This document shows, one piece after another, positions 8,060 to 18,651 of a stretch of DNA of 64,000 nucleotides. How positions within the stretch are numbered: the first letter of the stretch is position 1; each line of letters starts with the position of its first letter. The translations under genes were made by a program, and so were the position numbers. Origin of the DNA: Micropruina sonneratiae (GTDB taxonomy: Bacteria > Actinomycetota > Actinomycetes > Propionibacteriales > Propionibacteriaceae); contig NZ_JAPDHX010000004.1 of assembly GCF_025972045.1 (NCBI RefSeq), forward strand, positions 124,001 to 188,000, written 5' to 3'. A model generated the notes under the pieces. The model was not told the origin of the DNA. It ran no database searches and was given only the letters and a program-made list of their open reading frames with translations.

Positions 8060-9409
8060 TCACCACTCCCCCGCGTCACCCTCTTCGACGTCGGCGACGT
8101 ACTGGGCGAGGGTCGAGTTGACCCGGTAGGCGTCCGAGACCGCGATCTCGCCGCGCTCGGCACGCTCAGCGATGTCCCGACGGCAGAACAGGCTTGGCAC
8201 GTCCAGGTCGTCGACCGCCGCGTAGGCGTCGGCCCTGGCCTGCCGCAGCGAGGACGCCTGGGCGACGACGCCGAGCACGCGTCCGCCGGCGGCGACCAGT
8301 TCGCCGGCGTCGTTGCGGGCCGTGCCGGCATGCACGATGTGCACGTTGTCGTCGGACCCCTCAAGCCGCGCCCCCGCCAGCACACCGCCCTTGGCCGGGG
8401 TGCCCGGGTACCCGTCGGCGGCGAGCACGACGACCACCGCCGAGCCCGGCTTCCAGGCCAGCTCGCCGATCTCGTCGAGGTTGCTGGTGGCGGCCGCGAA
8501 CAGGACCTGGCCCAGCGGCGAGTCGAGTGCGGCCAGCACCGCCTGGGTCTCGGGGTCGCCGAAGCGGACATTGAACTCGACGACGCGCAGGCCGTTGCTG
8601 GTCAGCGCGAGGCCGGCGTACAGCAGGCCAACGAACGGCGTCCCCTGCCGGCCGAGTTCGGCGATCGTCGGCTCGACGACGCTCTCCATGATCTCGTCGA
8701 CCAGTCCGGGCGGTGCCCACGGCAGCGGGGTGTAGGCGCCCATGCCGCCGGTGTTCGGTCCGCTGTCGCCGTCGCCGACCCGCTTGAAATCCTGGGCGGG
8801 CTGCAGCGGCAACGCGGTCAGGCCGTCGGTGATCGCGAACAGGCTCACTTCGGGACCGTCGAGGAACTCCTCCACGACGACCGGCAGGCAGCCGGCGGCG
8901 TGCTCGAGGGCGGCGCCGCGGTCGTCGGTGACGATCACTCCCTTGCCCGCGGCGAGGCCGTCGTCCTTCACCACGTGCGGTGCACCGAAATGGTCGAGTG
9001 CCTGCTCGACCTCGGCGAGGGTCTCGCAGAAGCGCGACCTGGCCGTGGGAACGCCGGCCGCGGTCATCACCTCCTTGGCGAACGCCTTCGAGCCCTCCAG
9101 CCGGGCGGCGGCCTTCGAAGGACCGAAGCAGGCGATGCCGGCGCCACGGACGGCGTCCGCCACCCCCGCGACCAGCGGCGCCTCGGGGCCGATCACCACC
9201 AGATCGACCCGGAGCCGGCGGGCGAGGGTGACCACCGCCTTGGGATCGTCGATGGCCAGCGGATGGTTGGTGGCCACGGTGGCGGTCCCAGGATTGCCCG
9301 GAGCACAGAACAGGCGGGTCACGGACGGGTCGTCGGCGAGCGCCAACGCCAGCGCGTGTTCGCGACCACCGTTGCCGACGACCAGGACGGAGAGTTGCTG
9401 GGTGTGCAC
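8060..9409 (-). CDS. purD: Phosphoribosylamine--glycine ligase
   Basis: GAR synthetase, the second step of purine synthesis, an ATP-grasp enzyme joining phosphoribosylamine and glycine. It opens with LVVGNGGREHALALAL, continues with CAPGNPGT and FGPSKAAARLEGSKAFAKEVM, and has the ATP-grasp metal segment FNVRFGDPETQAVL. The 449 residues are slightly longer than usual. The start is a GTG at 9409 with no ribosome-binding site but with TAGGCT ending 6 bases upstream (9416-9421), which suggests a leaderless mRNA. Confidence 0.97.
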   Translation of the reverse strand: MHTQQLSVLVVGNGGREHALALALADDPSVTRLFCAPGNPGTATVATNHPLAIDDPKAVVTLARRLRVDLVVIGPEAPLVAGVADAVRGAGIACFGPSKAAARLEGSKAFAKEVMTAAGVPTARSRFCETLAEVEQALDHFGAPHVVKDDGLAAGKGVIVTDDRGAALEHAAGCLPVVVEEFLDGPEVSLFAITDGLTALPLQPAQDFKRVGDGDSGPNTGGMGAYTPLPWAPPGLVDEIMESVVEPTIAELGRQGTPFVGLLYAGLALTSNGLRVVEFNVRFGDPETQAVLAALDSPLGQVLFAAATSNLDEIGELAWKPGSAVVVVLAADGYPGTPAKGGVLAGARLEGSDDNVHIVHAGTARNDAGELVAAGGRVLGVVAQASSLRQARADAYAAVDDLDVPSLFCRRDIAERAERGEIAVSDAYRVNSTLAQYVADVEEGDAGEW

Positions 9410-9544
9410 CTGCTCAGCCTAGTGTTCCGGCGTCCGCGGGTCAGGAGCGCTTCGGTCGTGGAACGCGCGCCCCTTTCCGGTGCTCACGGCCACCGGGCCC
9501 GCGGTCCAGGTCCCCCGAGGTCCGGGTCGTCGCGACGACGCCGG

Positions 9545-10201
9545 TCAGCCCACCGGGACGGGGCGCTCGGCGTCCTTGCGGGCGGTGGCCAGGAACACCC
9601 CGAACTTGCGCGGGACGCCCTGGACCTCCTTCTCGATCTCGAGCACCTTGCGGACGGTGAGGTGCCCGAAGCCGGCGCCGGCGAGCGCCCGCCGCAGGGC
9701 GCCGCGGCTGAACCCGTGGTGACCGGTGAAGTCGGCGTCGTGGTATTCGCCCTGCTCGGGTTCGAGGTCGAGCGCCGCGAACCAGCCGCCCTCGGCGGTC
9801 GCCGCGAACAGTCGCTTCAGCAGCAGCGGGACGTCTTCGACGTGGTGCAGGACCATCATGCTGATCACCAGGTCGAACTGCTCCCCGGCCGGCAACGGAG
9901 CCCGCGTGAGGTCGTGCCGCTCGGCCCTGATCCCCGGCCGGCCGCACTCGGCGATCCGGCGGCGGGCCACCTCGACCATGCCCTCGGCCGAGTCCATCAG
10001 GACGATCTCACCCACCCGATCCGCCAGCGCGAAGGCCAGCAACCCGGTGCCCGCTCCGTAGTCGAGCACGGTCCAGGAGGGGTCGAGCGGGATCTCGTCG
10101 GCGATCGCCTTCGCCGCCTGACGTGCCCGCTCGACCTTGCGCCGATCATCGTCCCAGGTCGCCGCCTGACCGGAGAACCAGCGGGCGTCGTACTGTGTCA
10201 T
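9545..10201 (-). CDS. Class I SAM-dependent methyltransferase
   Basis: A UbiE/Tam-like small-molecule methyltransferase of about 218 residues. SAM motif I is VLDYGAGTGLLAFAL near residue 47, with LMDSAEGMVEVARRR (motif II acidic residue) and FDLVISMMVLHHVEDV following. The C-terminal half with HHGFSRGALRRAL is typical of cytoplasmic methyltransferases acting on unknown small substrates. Two in-frame ATG codons lie at 10210 and 10201; neither has a clear ribosome-binding site, and I prefer 10201 because MTQYDARWF begins the conserved part. The substrate is unknown. Confidence 0.8.
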   Translation of the reverse strand: MTQYDARWFSGQAATWDDDRRKVERARQAAKAIADEIPLDPSWTVLDYGAGTGLLAFALADRVGEIVLMDSAEGMVEVARRRIAECGRPGIRAERHDLTRAPLPAGEQFDLVISMMVLHHVEDVPLLLKRLFAATAEGGWFAALDLEPEQGEYHDADFTGHHGFSRGALRRALAGAGFGHLTVRKVLEIEKEVQGVPRKFGVFLATARKDAERPVPVG

Positions 10202-10257
10202 GTCTCTCATGCTGCCCCAGGACGGCGCCGCACGGAAGCGGAACGGACGCGGCCGCG

Positions 10258-10794
10258 TCAGCCCCCGGACCGGCGCCGGGCGCGGTACGAGGCCACGTTG
10301 ACCCGGTTGCCGCAGGTCGGACCGCAGAACAACCGCGACCGGTTGCGGCTCAGGTCGACCAGCACGTCCTCGCAGTCCGGCGCCGCGCAGCGGCGCATCC
10401 GGTCCAGGTCACCGGCCCGCACCACGTCGATCATCGCCATGGCGTACTCGACGGTCATCCGCACGTGCAGCGGGGCGTCCGGATCGGTGGCGTGAATGTG
10501 CCAGTCGAAGCCGTCGTGCCGGACCAGTTGCGGCAGCGCCCCACCCTCACGCAGCAGATCGTTGATCAGCACGACCACGGAGGCCTCGTCGCCCGACCAG
10601 AAGCCGGCCAGCCGCCCCCGCACGGCCCGGACGCCGTCGAGCTCGGCCCGGTCGTGGGTGCGACCACCCGACCACTGCCAGCGTCGGCACAACTCGTCGA
10701 GGTCGCCGAGGGTGGTCAGCGTGTCGGGACGCCGGCTGTTGACCAGGGCCGCGAGTGCCTGCAGGGACAGTCTCGCGTCATGAGTGAACTGCAT
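10258..10794 (-). CDS. CGNR zinc-finger (ABATE domain) putative regulator
   Basis: Predicted DNA-binding regulator. The C-terminal third carries the CGNR zinc finger: CAAPDC, then the SRNRSRLFC stretch, then CGNRVNVASYRAR, giving four cysteines. The N-terminal ABATE-like part begins MQFTHDARLSLQALAALVNS. The 178 residues are typical. Its ATG has CAGGAG five bases upstream. It is divergent from an EamA transporter with a 67-base gap, an arrangement often seen for this family, so it probably controls that exporter. An 8-bp palindrome GTCATGAC at 10821-10828 is the only symmetric site in the gap. Confidence 0.85.
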   Translation of the reverse strand: MQFTHDARLSLQALAALVNSRRPDTLTTLGDLDELCRRWQWSGGRTHDRAELDGVRAVRGRLAGFWSGDEASVVVLINDLLREGGALPQLVRHDGFDWHIHATDPDAPLHVRMTVEYAMAMIDVVRAGDLDRMRRCAAPDCEDVLVDLSRNRSRLFCGPTCGNRVNVASYRARRRSGG

Positions 10795-10861
10795 GTTGAC
10801 TCCTGACGCCGATCTAGGATGTCATGACCATACCAACGCATCACTCATTACAGGAGCCATC
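10795..10861. promoter_or_regulatory. Divergent intergenic region between CGNR regulator and EamA gene
   Basis: The 67-base gap holds ribosome-binding sites for both genes (CAGGAG on each strand) and the palindrome GTCATGAC (10821-10828). TTGACT at 10796-10801 could be a -35 element for the plus-strand gene, but its best -10 partner (TAGGAT) is only 13 bases away, so the promoter is not clearly resolved. Confidence 0.4.
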
Positions 10862-11803
10862 ATGGCCGAGCTGGCGGTAGCCGCCGAGTTACGCGGTTCT
10901 TCGGCGATGGTGGGCTGGACGGCAGCCATCGCCTCGGCCTGCGCCTTCGCCACCTCCGGCGCGTTCGCCAAGCCACTGCTGGCCGCCGGCTGGAGCGCGG
11001 GGGCAGTCGTCGCGGTCCGCCTCGGACTGGCGGCGCTGGTGCTGCTGGGCCCGGGCCTGGTCGCCCTGCAGGGCCGGTGGGGGCTGTTGGCGGCGCACTG
11101 GCGGCCACTGCTCGGCTACGGCATCTTCGGCGGTGCGTTGGCGCAGGTGGGCTTCTTCAACGCCGTGCAGTACGTGCCGGTCGCGCTGGGTCTGCTGCTG
11201 GAGTACCTGGGCATCGTCCTCGTCGTGCTGTGGGTGGCGCTGCGGAATCGGCGGCTGCCCGGTCGGTTGACGCTGGCCGGGGTGGTGATCGCGATCGCCG
11301 GGTTGGTGATCGTCCTCGACCCGGGCGGCATGGCCGGCCTCGACTGGCGTGGCGTCGGCTGGGGGCTCCTGGCCGCGTTCGGCCTGGCTAGCTACTTCGT
11401 CATCTCGGCCCAACCGACCCGGCTTCCTCCCTTGACGTTCGTCTCGGTCGGGCTAGGTATCGGCACCGCGGCGATCGTGGTGGCCGGGCTGGTCGGCCTG
11501 ATGCCGCTGCACGCGACCGCGGCCGATGTCACCTTCGTCGGCCTGACGCTGCCGTGGTGGGTACCGCTGGTCGAGCTCGCACTGGTCGCGGCGGCCCTCG
11601 CCTACGCGCTCGGGTTCATCGGCGTCCAGTACCTGGGGTCGACGGTGGCCAGCTTCGTCGGCCTGACCGAGGTGCTCTTCGCTGTCGGCTGGGCCTGGCT
11701 GCTGCTGGCCGAGCTGCCCGGCCCGCTGCAGTTGGTCGGCGGCGTCGTCCTGTTGGCGGGGGTGGCCGCCGTCCAACGGGGACAGGCGGCCGACGCAACC
11801 TGA
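10862..11803 (+). CDS. EamA/DMT-family transporter
   Basis: Integral membrane exporter of the drug/metabolite transporter superfamily, 313 residues with about ten hydrophobic segments in two EamA repeats. The repeat hallmark is visible in each half: a proline/glycine-rich first helix (FATSGAFAKPLLAAGW) and an alanine-rich last helix (EYLGIVLVVLWVAL; GLTEVLFAVGWAWLLL). The start is the ATG at 10862 with CAGGAG upstream; longer in-frame starts run back through the divergent promoter and are rejected. The substrate is unknown; exporters of this family move amino acids or small metabolites. Probably controlled by the divergent CGNR protein. Confidence 0.87.
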   Translation: MAELAVAAELRGSSAMVGWTAAIASACAFATSGAFAKPLLAAGWSAGAVVAVRLGLAALVLLGPGLVALQGRWGLLAAHWRPLLGYGIFGGALAQVGFFNAVQYVPVALGLLLEYLGIVLVVLWVALRNRRLPGRLTLAGVVIAIAGLVIVLDPGGMAGLDWRGVGWGLLAAFGLASYFVISAQPTRLPPLTFVSVGLGIGTAAIVVAGLVGLMPLHATAADVTFVGLTLPWWVPLVELALVAAALAYALGFIGVQYLGSTVASFVGLTEVLFAVGWAWLLLAELPGPLQLVGGVVLLAGVAAVQRGQAADAT

Positions 11804-11810
11804 TCGTTAC

Positions 11811-11827
11811 CGGAAAGACTCTTTCCG
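11811..11827. promoter_or_regulatory. Inverted repeat downstream of the EamA gene
   Basis: CGGAAAG and CTTTCCG form a perfect 7-bp inverted repeat with a three-base centre, followed by a T-rich stretch (gaatagtttcttct). It may be the terminator of the transporter gene or an old operator of the sugar-kinase locus whose remnant follows. The sequence alone does not decide. Confidence 0.4.
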
Positions 11828-11906
11828 AATAGTTTCTTCTCGGTTGGTGTGAGCAGCCGCCGCCGCATCGGACGGACGCCTCACCGAACCGGGAGTCGCA
11901 CAATGA

Positions 11907-12194
11907 AGACTGGCGTCGGAGGTGGTGGCGCTGGCGGCGTCGTGCCTGCGACGGCTCGGGCTGCTGGAGGCATCGGTGCCGGTGGTGCTGGGCGGCGGCG
12001 TCCTGCAGGGCGGCGATCCGCGGCTGATGACCGGCATCGAGCGCGGCCTGGCGGCCGTTGCTCCGCTGGCCCGGCCGACCCGGGTGTCGGTGCCGCCCGT
12101 GGTGGGCGCGGTGTTGCTGGCACTGCAGCATCAGGGCGCCCCGGCGTCCGTTCTCGAGGCGGCCCGCGGGCAGGTCAGCGCCCGCTACGCCTGA
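11907..12194 (+). pseudogene. C-terminal remnant of a BadF/BadG-type sugar kinase
   Basis: From just after an in-frame TGA (11904-11906) the frame reads RLASEVVALAASCLRRLG, VPVVLGGGVLQGGDPRL and a C-terminal PPVVGAVLLALQHQGAP. This is the closing segment of N-acetylglucosamine-kinase-like proteins of the BadF/BadG/BcrA/BcrD ATPase family, which normally have about 300 residues; only about 95 remain. The nucleotide-binding N-terminal half is missing and no matching fragment is visible upstream, so this is a truncated relic. A short protein could start at the GTG at 11922, but it would lack the active site. It converges with purA, 9 bases away. Confidence 0.65.
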
Positions 12195-12203
12195 CCGGCC
12201 CGC

Positions 12204-13868
<1,665 letters not shown>

Positions 13869-14300
13869 TCAGCCGTCCGAGCGCCGGGTGAGTTCGGCAT
13901 AGCCGGTCGGCGAGGAGTCGATCAGCAACTGGGCGCAGCGGTCGTACTCGGCGTCCTCACCGATCGACTTCGCGGCCTGCGCCAACGCCCAGACGGCGCG
14001 CAGAAAGCCCTGGTTCGGCTCATGCTCCCAGGGCACCGGGCCCGAGCCACGCCATCCGTTGCGGCGCAGGGCGTCCAGTCCCCGGTGGTAGCCGGTGCGG
14101 GCGAAGGCGTAGCCGGACAGCACCCCGGCGCGGTCACCGGACGCCAGCGCACGCTCGGCCAGCACCGCCCAGGCCAGGCTCGACCCGGGATACTCGGCGG
14201 CGACCTCCAACGGGTCCGCGTCCGAGGGCGCACTGGCCGCCGGATCGTCGGGCAGCAGGGTGGGACGGGCGTCGGGGTCGGCGAATGGAAGGTGGGCCAT
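13869..14300 (-). CDS. DUF3151 family protein
   Basis: Conserved actinobacterial protein of unknown function, 143 residues. The family core is clear: AWAVLAERAL, GYAFARTGYHRGLDALRRNG, PVPWEHEPNQGFLRAVWAL and a C-terminal RCAQLLIDSSP. It looks like a compact helical soluble protein without membrane segments. The ATG is preceded at 6 bases by TAGGGT (14307-14312), suggesting a leaderless transcript, and that -10 element overlaps the first base pairs of a tandem repeat. Confidence 0.88.
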   Translation of the reverse strand: MAHLPFADPDARPTLLPDDPAASAPSDADPLEVAAEYPGSSLAWAVLAERALASGDRAGVLSGYAFARTGYHRGLDALRRNGWRGSGPVPWEHEPNQGFLRAVWALAQAAKSIGEDAEYDRCAQLLIDSSPTGYAELTRRSDG

Positions 14301-14309
14301 GGCGCCACC

Positions 14310-14375
14310 CTAATGGGGACTGTCCCCATTTCAGGCCGGCCCCTAATGGGGACAGTCCCAATTTCGGGCCGGCCC
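14310..14375. repeat. Two tandem 33-bp repeats with GGGGAC/GTCCCC symmetry
   Basis: Units 14310-14342 and 14343-14375 differ at three positions. Each begins TAATGGGGAC, carries a centre of dyad symmetry and ends in GGCCGGCCC. Similar GGGGACWGTCCCC motifs are known in REP-type elements of other bacteria. The left end overlaps the predicted -10 box of the DUF3151 gene. Confidence 0.75.
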
Positions 14376-14469
14376 ATAACCAGCCGCGCCCACCGGCAGT
14401 CAAGGGTCGGACCACCCGGCCACCCGCACGCCCTTCACCGTCATGCCACCGCAGCCGCATACTGGCGCG

Positions 14470-15429
14470 GTGACCTGGGTCGACGACGTCCTGGCGTCCG
14501 AGCCCACGGCTCGGCGCGCGCCCAGCCTGCTCAACAGCCAACCGGTCGTCCTGCGCCGCGGCGTCGAGCATCTCGAAGTCTGCTGGGATCCCGCCCGCAC
14601 CCTGTCCGTGCTCGATCCCGACGGGGACCAGCTGTGGCTGAGCCTCGGCGCCTTCGTCGAGGCGCTGGTGCTCGCCGCCGCCGAGAACGCCGTCGGCGTG
14701 ACCGTCGAATCGTCCTACGACCCGGCGCGTCACCGCTTCGCGGTGTTGCGGCCCGGCCGCCCCCGCGCCCCGCGCTACACGGCGGAGGAACTGCGCAACA
14801 GGGTCAGCGGCACCGGGCGCTTCGCCACCCCCTACCCGAGCCTGCACGAGGTGGCCGAGCTGGCCCGCGCTGCGGAGCTGCCGGCCGGCGTCCGGGTGCT
14901 GGCGTGGGAACATGCCCGGGCGGACGCCCTGGCCGAGCAGGCGCACCGCTGGCTGTTCGGCACCCCGGAGCCCCGCCGCGAGTTGCGCGCCTGGGTCCGG
15001 CCCGGCGCCGACGACGGCATCGAGCCCGAGGCCCTCGGGCTGCCACCGTGGCGTGCCTCGCTATTCCTCGCTGCCGGCGGCACCGTGGCCGAGGCGATGG
15101 GGGACGTGCTCGGCGGCCATCCGCGGGGTGTGGGCACCCTGGCCGCACTGGTCGACGACGAGGGCCGCGGTGGGCCGGTCCGGCTCGGCGTCCTGGGCGG
15201 AGCGTTGCTGCGGCTGGGGCTCCAGGCCATCAGGCACGGGCTGCGGTTGCAGTCGCTGCCGCACCTGACCGCCTGCCCGGCGACCCGCGATGACATGGCC
15301 CGCCTGGTCGCCGAGTCGGACGCCCCGGGTCGGGTCGCAGCCGTCGTCCGGGTCGGCGTCCCCGAGCACGAACCGCCGCTCAGCAGACGGCGTCCGACCC
15401 CCGTCGAGGTGGCGCTGCCGCCGATGTGA
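14470..15429 (+). CDS. Acg-like nitroreductase-fold protein
   Basis: Resembles the Acg group of nitroreductase-like proteins known from mycobacteria: [12 protein letters not shown] near the start (the family has APSVHNTQPW), [19 protein letters not shown] in the first third and a second half-domain with [20 protein letters not shown]. The family fold binds FMN, but conserved flavin contacts are hard to recognise here, so catalysis is uncertain. The GTG at 14470 is chosen because CATACT ends 6 bases upstream, as in other apparently leaderless genes here; an ATG at 14443 is possible. Length about 319 residues. It runs toward amylosucrase with a 31-base gap. Confidence 0.5.
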   Translation: MTWVDDVLASEPTARRAPSLLNSQPVVLRRGVEHLEVCWDPARTLSVLDPDGDQLWLSLGAFVEALVLAAAENAVGVTVESSYDPARHRFAVLRPGRPRAPRYTAEELRNRVSGTGRFATPYPSLHEVAELARAAELPAGVRVLAWEHARADALAEQAHRWLFGTPEPRRELRAWVRPGADDGIEPEALGLPPWRASLFLAAGGTVAEAMGDVLGGHPRGVGTLAALVDDEGRGGPVRLGVLGGALLRLGLQAIRHGLRLQSLPHLTACPATRDDMARLVAESDAPGRVAAVVRVGVPEHEPPLSRRRPTPVEVALPPM

Positions 15430-15460
15430 GTTTGGCGAGCGATCCTCCTATGCTGCAGCC

Positions 15461-17338
15461 ATGGTCGACGACGACACCACCTTCCGCCTGCGCCTTGACC
15501 GGTACGGACCCGAACTACTGGCGGGCCTGCAGGGCGCCTACGGTGACGCCGCCCCGGCACTGTTCGAGCGGCTGACCGGCCTGATGCGCACCGCGTTCGC
15601 CGCCCGGCCCGGTGACCTGCGGGTGCTCGACGATGCCCGGCTGCTCACTCCCGACTGGCTGCAGAAACCGGACACGATCGGCTACGTGTGCTACGCCGAC
15701 CGCTTCGCCGGTTCGCTGGCCGGGGTGGCCGAACGGATCGGCCACCTCAAGTCGCTCGGGGTCAGCTACCTGCACCTGATGCCGCTGCTGAAGCCGCGCG
15801 AGGGCGACAGCGACGGCGGCTACGCGGTCGCCGACTACCGGTCGGTCGATCCGCGACTGGGCACCATGGACGACCTGGCCGATCTCGCCGCCACCCTGCG
15901 CAACGACGGCATCTCGCTGGTGATCGACCTGGTGCTCAACCACGTCGCCCGCGAGCACGAGTGGGCGGCGAGGGCCCGCGCCGGCGAGCAGACCTACCGC
16001 GACTACTTCCACATCTACCCCGATCGCACCGAACCCGACGCCTTCGAGCGCACCCTGCCCGAGGTCTTCCCCGACTTCGCCCCGGGCAACTTCACCTGGG
16101 ACGACGAGGTGCAGGGCTGGGTGTGGACGACGTTCAACTCGTTCCAGTGGGATCTCAACTGGGCCAATCCGGACGTCTTCGCCGAGTTCGCCGACATCGT
16201 CCTGTTCCTGGCGAACCAGGGCGTCGAGGTGCTCCGGCTGGACGCGATCGCCTTCATCTGGAAGGAACTCGGCACCGACTGCCAGAACGAGCCCCCTGTG
16301 CACGACCTGACCCAGGCGTTGCGGGCGGTGTTGCGGATCGTCGCGCCCGGTGTGGCCCTGAAGGCCGAGGCGATCGTCGGCCCGCAGGACCTGATCGCCT
16401 ACCTGGGCCAGGGCGAGCACTACGGCAAGGTGTCCGACCTGGCGTACCACAACTCGGTCATGGTGCAACTGTGGGGTGCGCTCGCCTCGCGGCACACCCG
16501 GCTGTTCGAGGTGGCGCTGTCGAACTTCCCGGCGAAGCCGCCCTCAACGACCTGGGCCACCTACGCACGCTGTCACGACGACATCGGCTGGGCGATCGGC
16601 GACGCCGACGCCCGGGGCGCCTACCTGGAGGGCCGCAGCCATCGCGCGTTCCTGTCGGAGTTCTACGCCGGCGACTATCCGGGATCGTTCGCCCGCGGGC
16701 TGGTCTTCCAGCACAACCCGGTCACCGGGGACCGCCGGATCAGCGGGTCGCTGGCCAGCCTGGCCGGCCTGGAGGCAGCCATCGAGCACGACGACGCGGG
16801 CCAGTTGGCCGACGCGATCGCGCGGATCAACCTGCTGCACACCTTCGTCCTGGGTTTCGGCGGCGTCCCGCTGCTCTACATGGGCGACGAGATCGGCATG
16901 CTCAACGACCACTCCTACCTGCAGGACGCCGACCACGCCGGCGACAACCGGTGGGTGCACCGTCCCCGGATGGACTGGGCCGAGGTCGAGGCCGCGGGGG
17001 CCAACCCCGCCGGCCCGTCCGGCCAGGTGCTGGCCGGCCTGCGGCACACCGTCGGCGTCCGGCGCCGGCTGCCGCAGCTACACGCCGCGGTGGAGTCGCG
17101 GGTCCTGCCGAGCCCCGACGCGCGGGTGCTGGTGCTGACCCGTGACCACCCCGAGGGCACGCTGATCGAGGTCTACAACTTCAGCGAGGACGCCGTCGAA
17201 CTGCCGTCCTACGTGCTGCACGACCGGCTCGGCGACGTCGCCACCGAGCAGATCAGTGGCTACGACTACTCGCTGCTGCCCGAGACCGTGCGGATCAGGC
17301 CCTACCAGCCGCTGTGGCTTACCACGCGCCCCTGGTGA
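15461..17338 (+). CDS. Amylosucrase (GH13)
   Basis: Transfers glucose from sucrose to a growing alpha-1,4-glucan, releasing fructose. The 625 residues match the family (about 630). The N-terminal helical part is followed by the GH13 barrel: [56 protein letters not shown] with the nucleophile Asp261, LKAEAIVG with the acid Glu303 and CHDDIGWA with Asp374. These combinations separate it from trehalose synthase and oligo-glucosidases. There is no signal peptide. TATGCT at 15449-15454 ends 6 bases before the ATG, so it is probably leaderless. Fructose released could feed the PfkB kinase at 58.3 kb, but that link is inference. Confidence 0.88.
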   Translation: MVDDDTTFRLRLDRYGPELLAGLQGAYGDAAPALFERLTGLMRTAFAARPGDLRVLDDARLLTPDWLQKPDTIGYVCYADRFAGSLAGVAERIGHLKSLGVSYLHLMPLLKPREGDSDGGYAVADYRSVDPRLGTMDDLADLAATLRNDGISLVIDLVLNHVAREHEWAARARAGEQTYRDYFHIYPDRTEPDAFERTLPEVFPDFAPGNFTWDDEVQGWVWTTFNSFQWDLNWANPDVFAEFADIVLFLANQGVEVLRLDAIAFIWKELGTDCQNEPPVHDLTQALRAVLRIVAPGVALKAEAIVGPQDLIAYLGQGEHYGKVSDLAYHNSVMVQLWGALASRHTRLFEVALSNFPAKPPSTTWATYARCHDDIGWAIGDADARGAYLEGRSHRAFLSEFYAGDYPGSFARGLVFQHNPVTGDRRISGSLASLAGLEAAIEHDDAGQLADAIARINLLHTFVLGFGGVPLLYMGDEIGMLNDHSYLQDADHAGDNRWVHRPRMDWAEVEAAGANPAGPSGQVLAGLRHTVGVRRRLPQLHAAVESRVLPSPDARVLVLTRDHPEGTLIEVYNFSEDAVELPSYVLHDRLGDVATEQISGYDYSLLPETVRIRPYQPLWLTTRPW

Positions 17339-17430
17339 GCCAGCCTGGCTGAGGCGCCCACCGCGCCGGGTCGGCCGGGGTGCTGTCCCGAAGCCATGGA
17401 CGGTGCCGCGGCGGCACTACCCGCTGACCG

Positions 17431-17469
17431 CGCGAATGCCCGGGCCCCCAGCGGGCCCGGGCATTCGCG
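17431..17469. terminator. Strong hairpin terminator between amylosucrase gene and fba
   Basis: A perfect 17-bp stem (17431-17447 with 17453-17469, sequence CGCGAATGCCCGGGCCC) and a five-base loop lie in the gap between two convergent genes. There is no clear T run on either side, which is common in high-G+C actinobacteria. Probably ends both transcripts. Confidence 0.75.
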
Positions 17470-17488
17470 GTGCGTCGACGGGTGAGTG

Positions 17489-18511
17489 TCAGCCGACCGA
17501 CTTGCCGGCCGAACGCAGGTTCTGGCAGGCCTCGACGACCCGCTCGGACATGCCGGCCTCGGCGGCCTTGCCCCAGGCGCGCGGGTCGTACATCTTCTTG
17601 TTGCCGACCTCGCCGTCGATCTTGAGAACGCCGTCGTAGTTGCCCAGCATCCAGCCGGCCACCGGCCGGGTGAACGCGTACTGGGTGTCGGTGTCGACGT
17701 TCATCTTGATCACGCCGTAGTCGACGGCGTCGCTGATCTCCTGCGGGGTCGATCCCGAGCCGCCGTGGAACACCAGGTCGAACGGCTTCTCGCGGCCGTA
17801 CTTGGCGCCGACGGCGTCCTGGATCTCCTTGAGCACCTCAGGACGCAGCTTCACCGACCCCGGCTTGTAGACGCCGTGCACGTTGCCGAAGGTGAGCGCC
17901 GTGATGTAGCGGCCCTTCTCGCCCAGGCCGAGCACCTCGATGGTGCGCAGGCCGTCCTCGACGGTGGTGTACAGCTTGTCGTTGATCTCGGCGGCCACGC
18001 CGTCCTCTTCGCCGCCGACCACGCCGACCTCGATCTCGAGGATCTGCCGCGCCTTGCTGGTCAGTGCCAGCAGTTCGTCGGCGATCTGCAGGTTCTCCTC
18101 CATGGGGACGGCCGAGCCGTCCCACATGTGCGACTGGAACAGCGGCTCGAGGCCCTTGTCGACGCGCTCCTGCGAGATCGCGATGAGCGGCTTGACGTAG
18201 GTGTCGAGCTTCTCCTTCTGGCAGTGGTCGGTGTGCAGCACGATGTTGATCGGGTAGTTCTTGGCCACCACGTGTGCGTACTCGGCCAGCGCGACCGCAC
18301 CGGTCACCATGTGCTTGATGGTGGGGCCGGAGGCGTATTCGGCGCCGCCGGTGCTGACCTGCACGATGCCGTCGGAACCCGCGGCGGCGAAGCCGGCCAG
18401 GGCGGCGTTGAGCGACTGCGATGAGGTGATGTTGATCGCCGGGTAGGCGAACGAGCCGGCCTTGGCGGCGTCCAGCATCTCGGCGTACTTCTCGGGTGTT
18501 GCGATGGGCAT
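17489..18511 (-). CDS. fba: Class II fructose-bisphosphate aldolase
   Basis: Zinc-dependent glycolytic aldolase cleaving fructose 1,6-bisphosphate. Zinc ligands lie in VLHTDHCQKEK, TFGNVHGVYKPG and DLVFHGGSGS; the phosphate-binding loop is GVIKMNVDTDTQ. The 340 residues match the long class IIA subtype. The ATG of MPIATPEKYAEML has GAGGAGCGCAGG immediately upstream. A 140-base gap separates it from the next upstream gene on the same strand. Confidence 0.96.
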   Translation of the reverse strand: MPIATPEKYAEMLDAAKAGSFAYPAINITSSQSLNAALAGFAAAGSDGIVQVSTGGAEYASGPTIKHMVTGAVALAEYAHVVAKNYPINIVLHTDHCQKEKLDTYVKPLIAISQERVDKGLEPLFQSHMWDGSAVPMEENLQIADELLALTSKARQILEIEVGVVGGEEDGVAAEINDKLYTTVEDGLRTIEVLGLGEKGRYITALTFGNVHGVYKPGSVKLRPEVLKEIQDAVGAKYGREKPFDLVFHGGSGSTPQEISDAVDYGVIKMNVDTDTQYAFTRPVAGWMLGNYDGVLKIDGEVGNKKMYDPRAWGKAAEAGMSERVVEACQNLRSAGKSVG

Positions 18512-18651
18512 CCTGCGCTCCTCAATCGGGTTCGTGGCCGCACCGTTGCCGGTGGGGCCGGCGATGACACCCCCAGTCTTTCAGAGCGGTCCGGTCGGCG
18601 CACCCCCATTCGGCATGCTCGGACGCCACCGGGCGGACACGCCCGCGCGGC

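Noticed and set aside
7907-10495. 862-codon open frame on the plus strand
   Set aside because: It lies antisense to purD and to the methyltransferase gene, both with clear family motifs. Its translation is rich in Arg, Gly and His without motifs, a usual artefact of G+C-rich codon positions.
10796-10820. TTGACT/TAGGAT as a sigma-70 promoter of the EamA gene
   Set aside because: The spacing is only 13 bases, too short for a normal promoter; kept only as a note in the intergenic entry.
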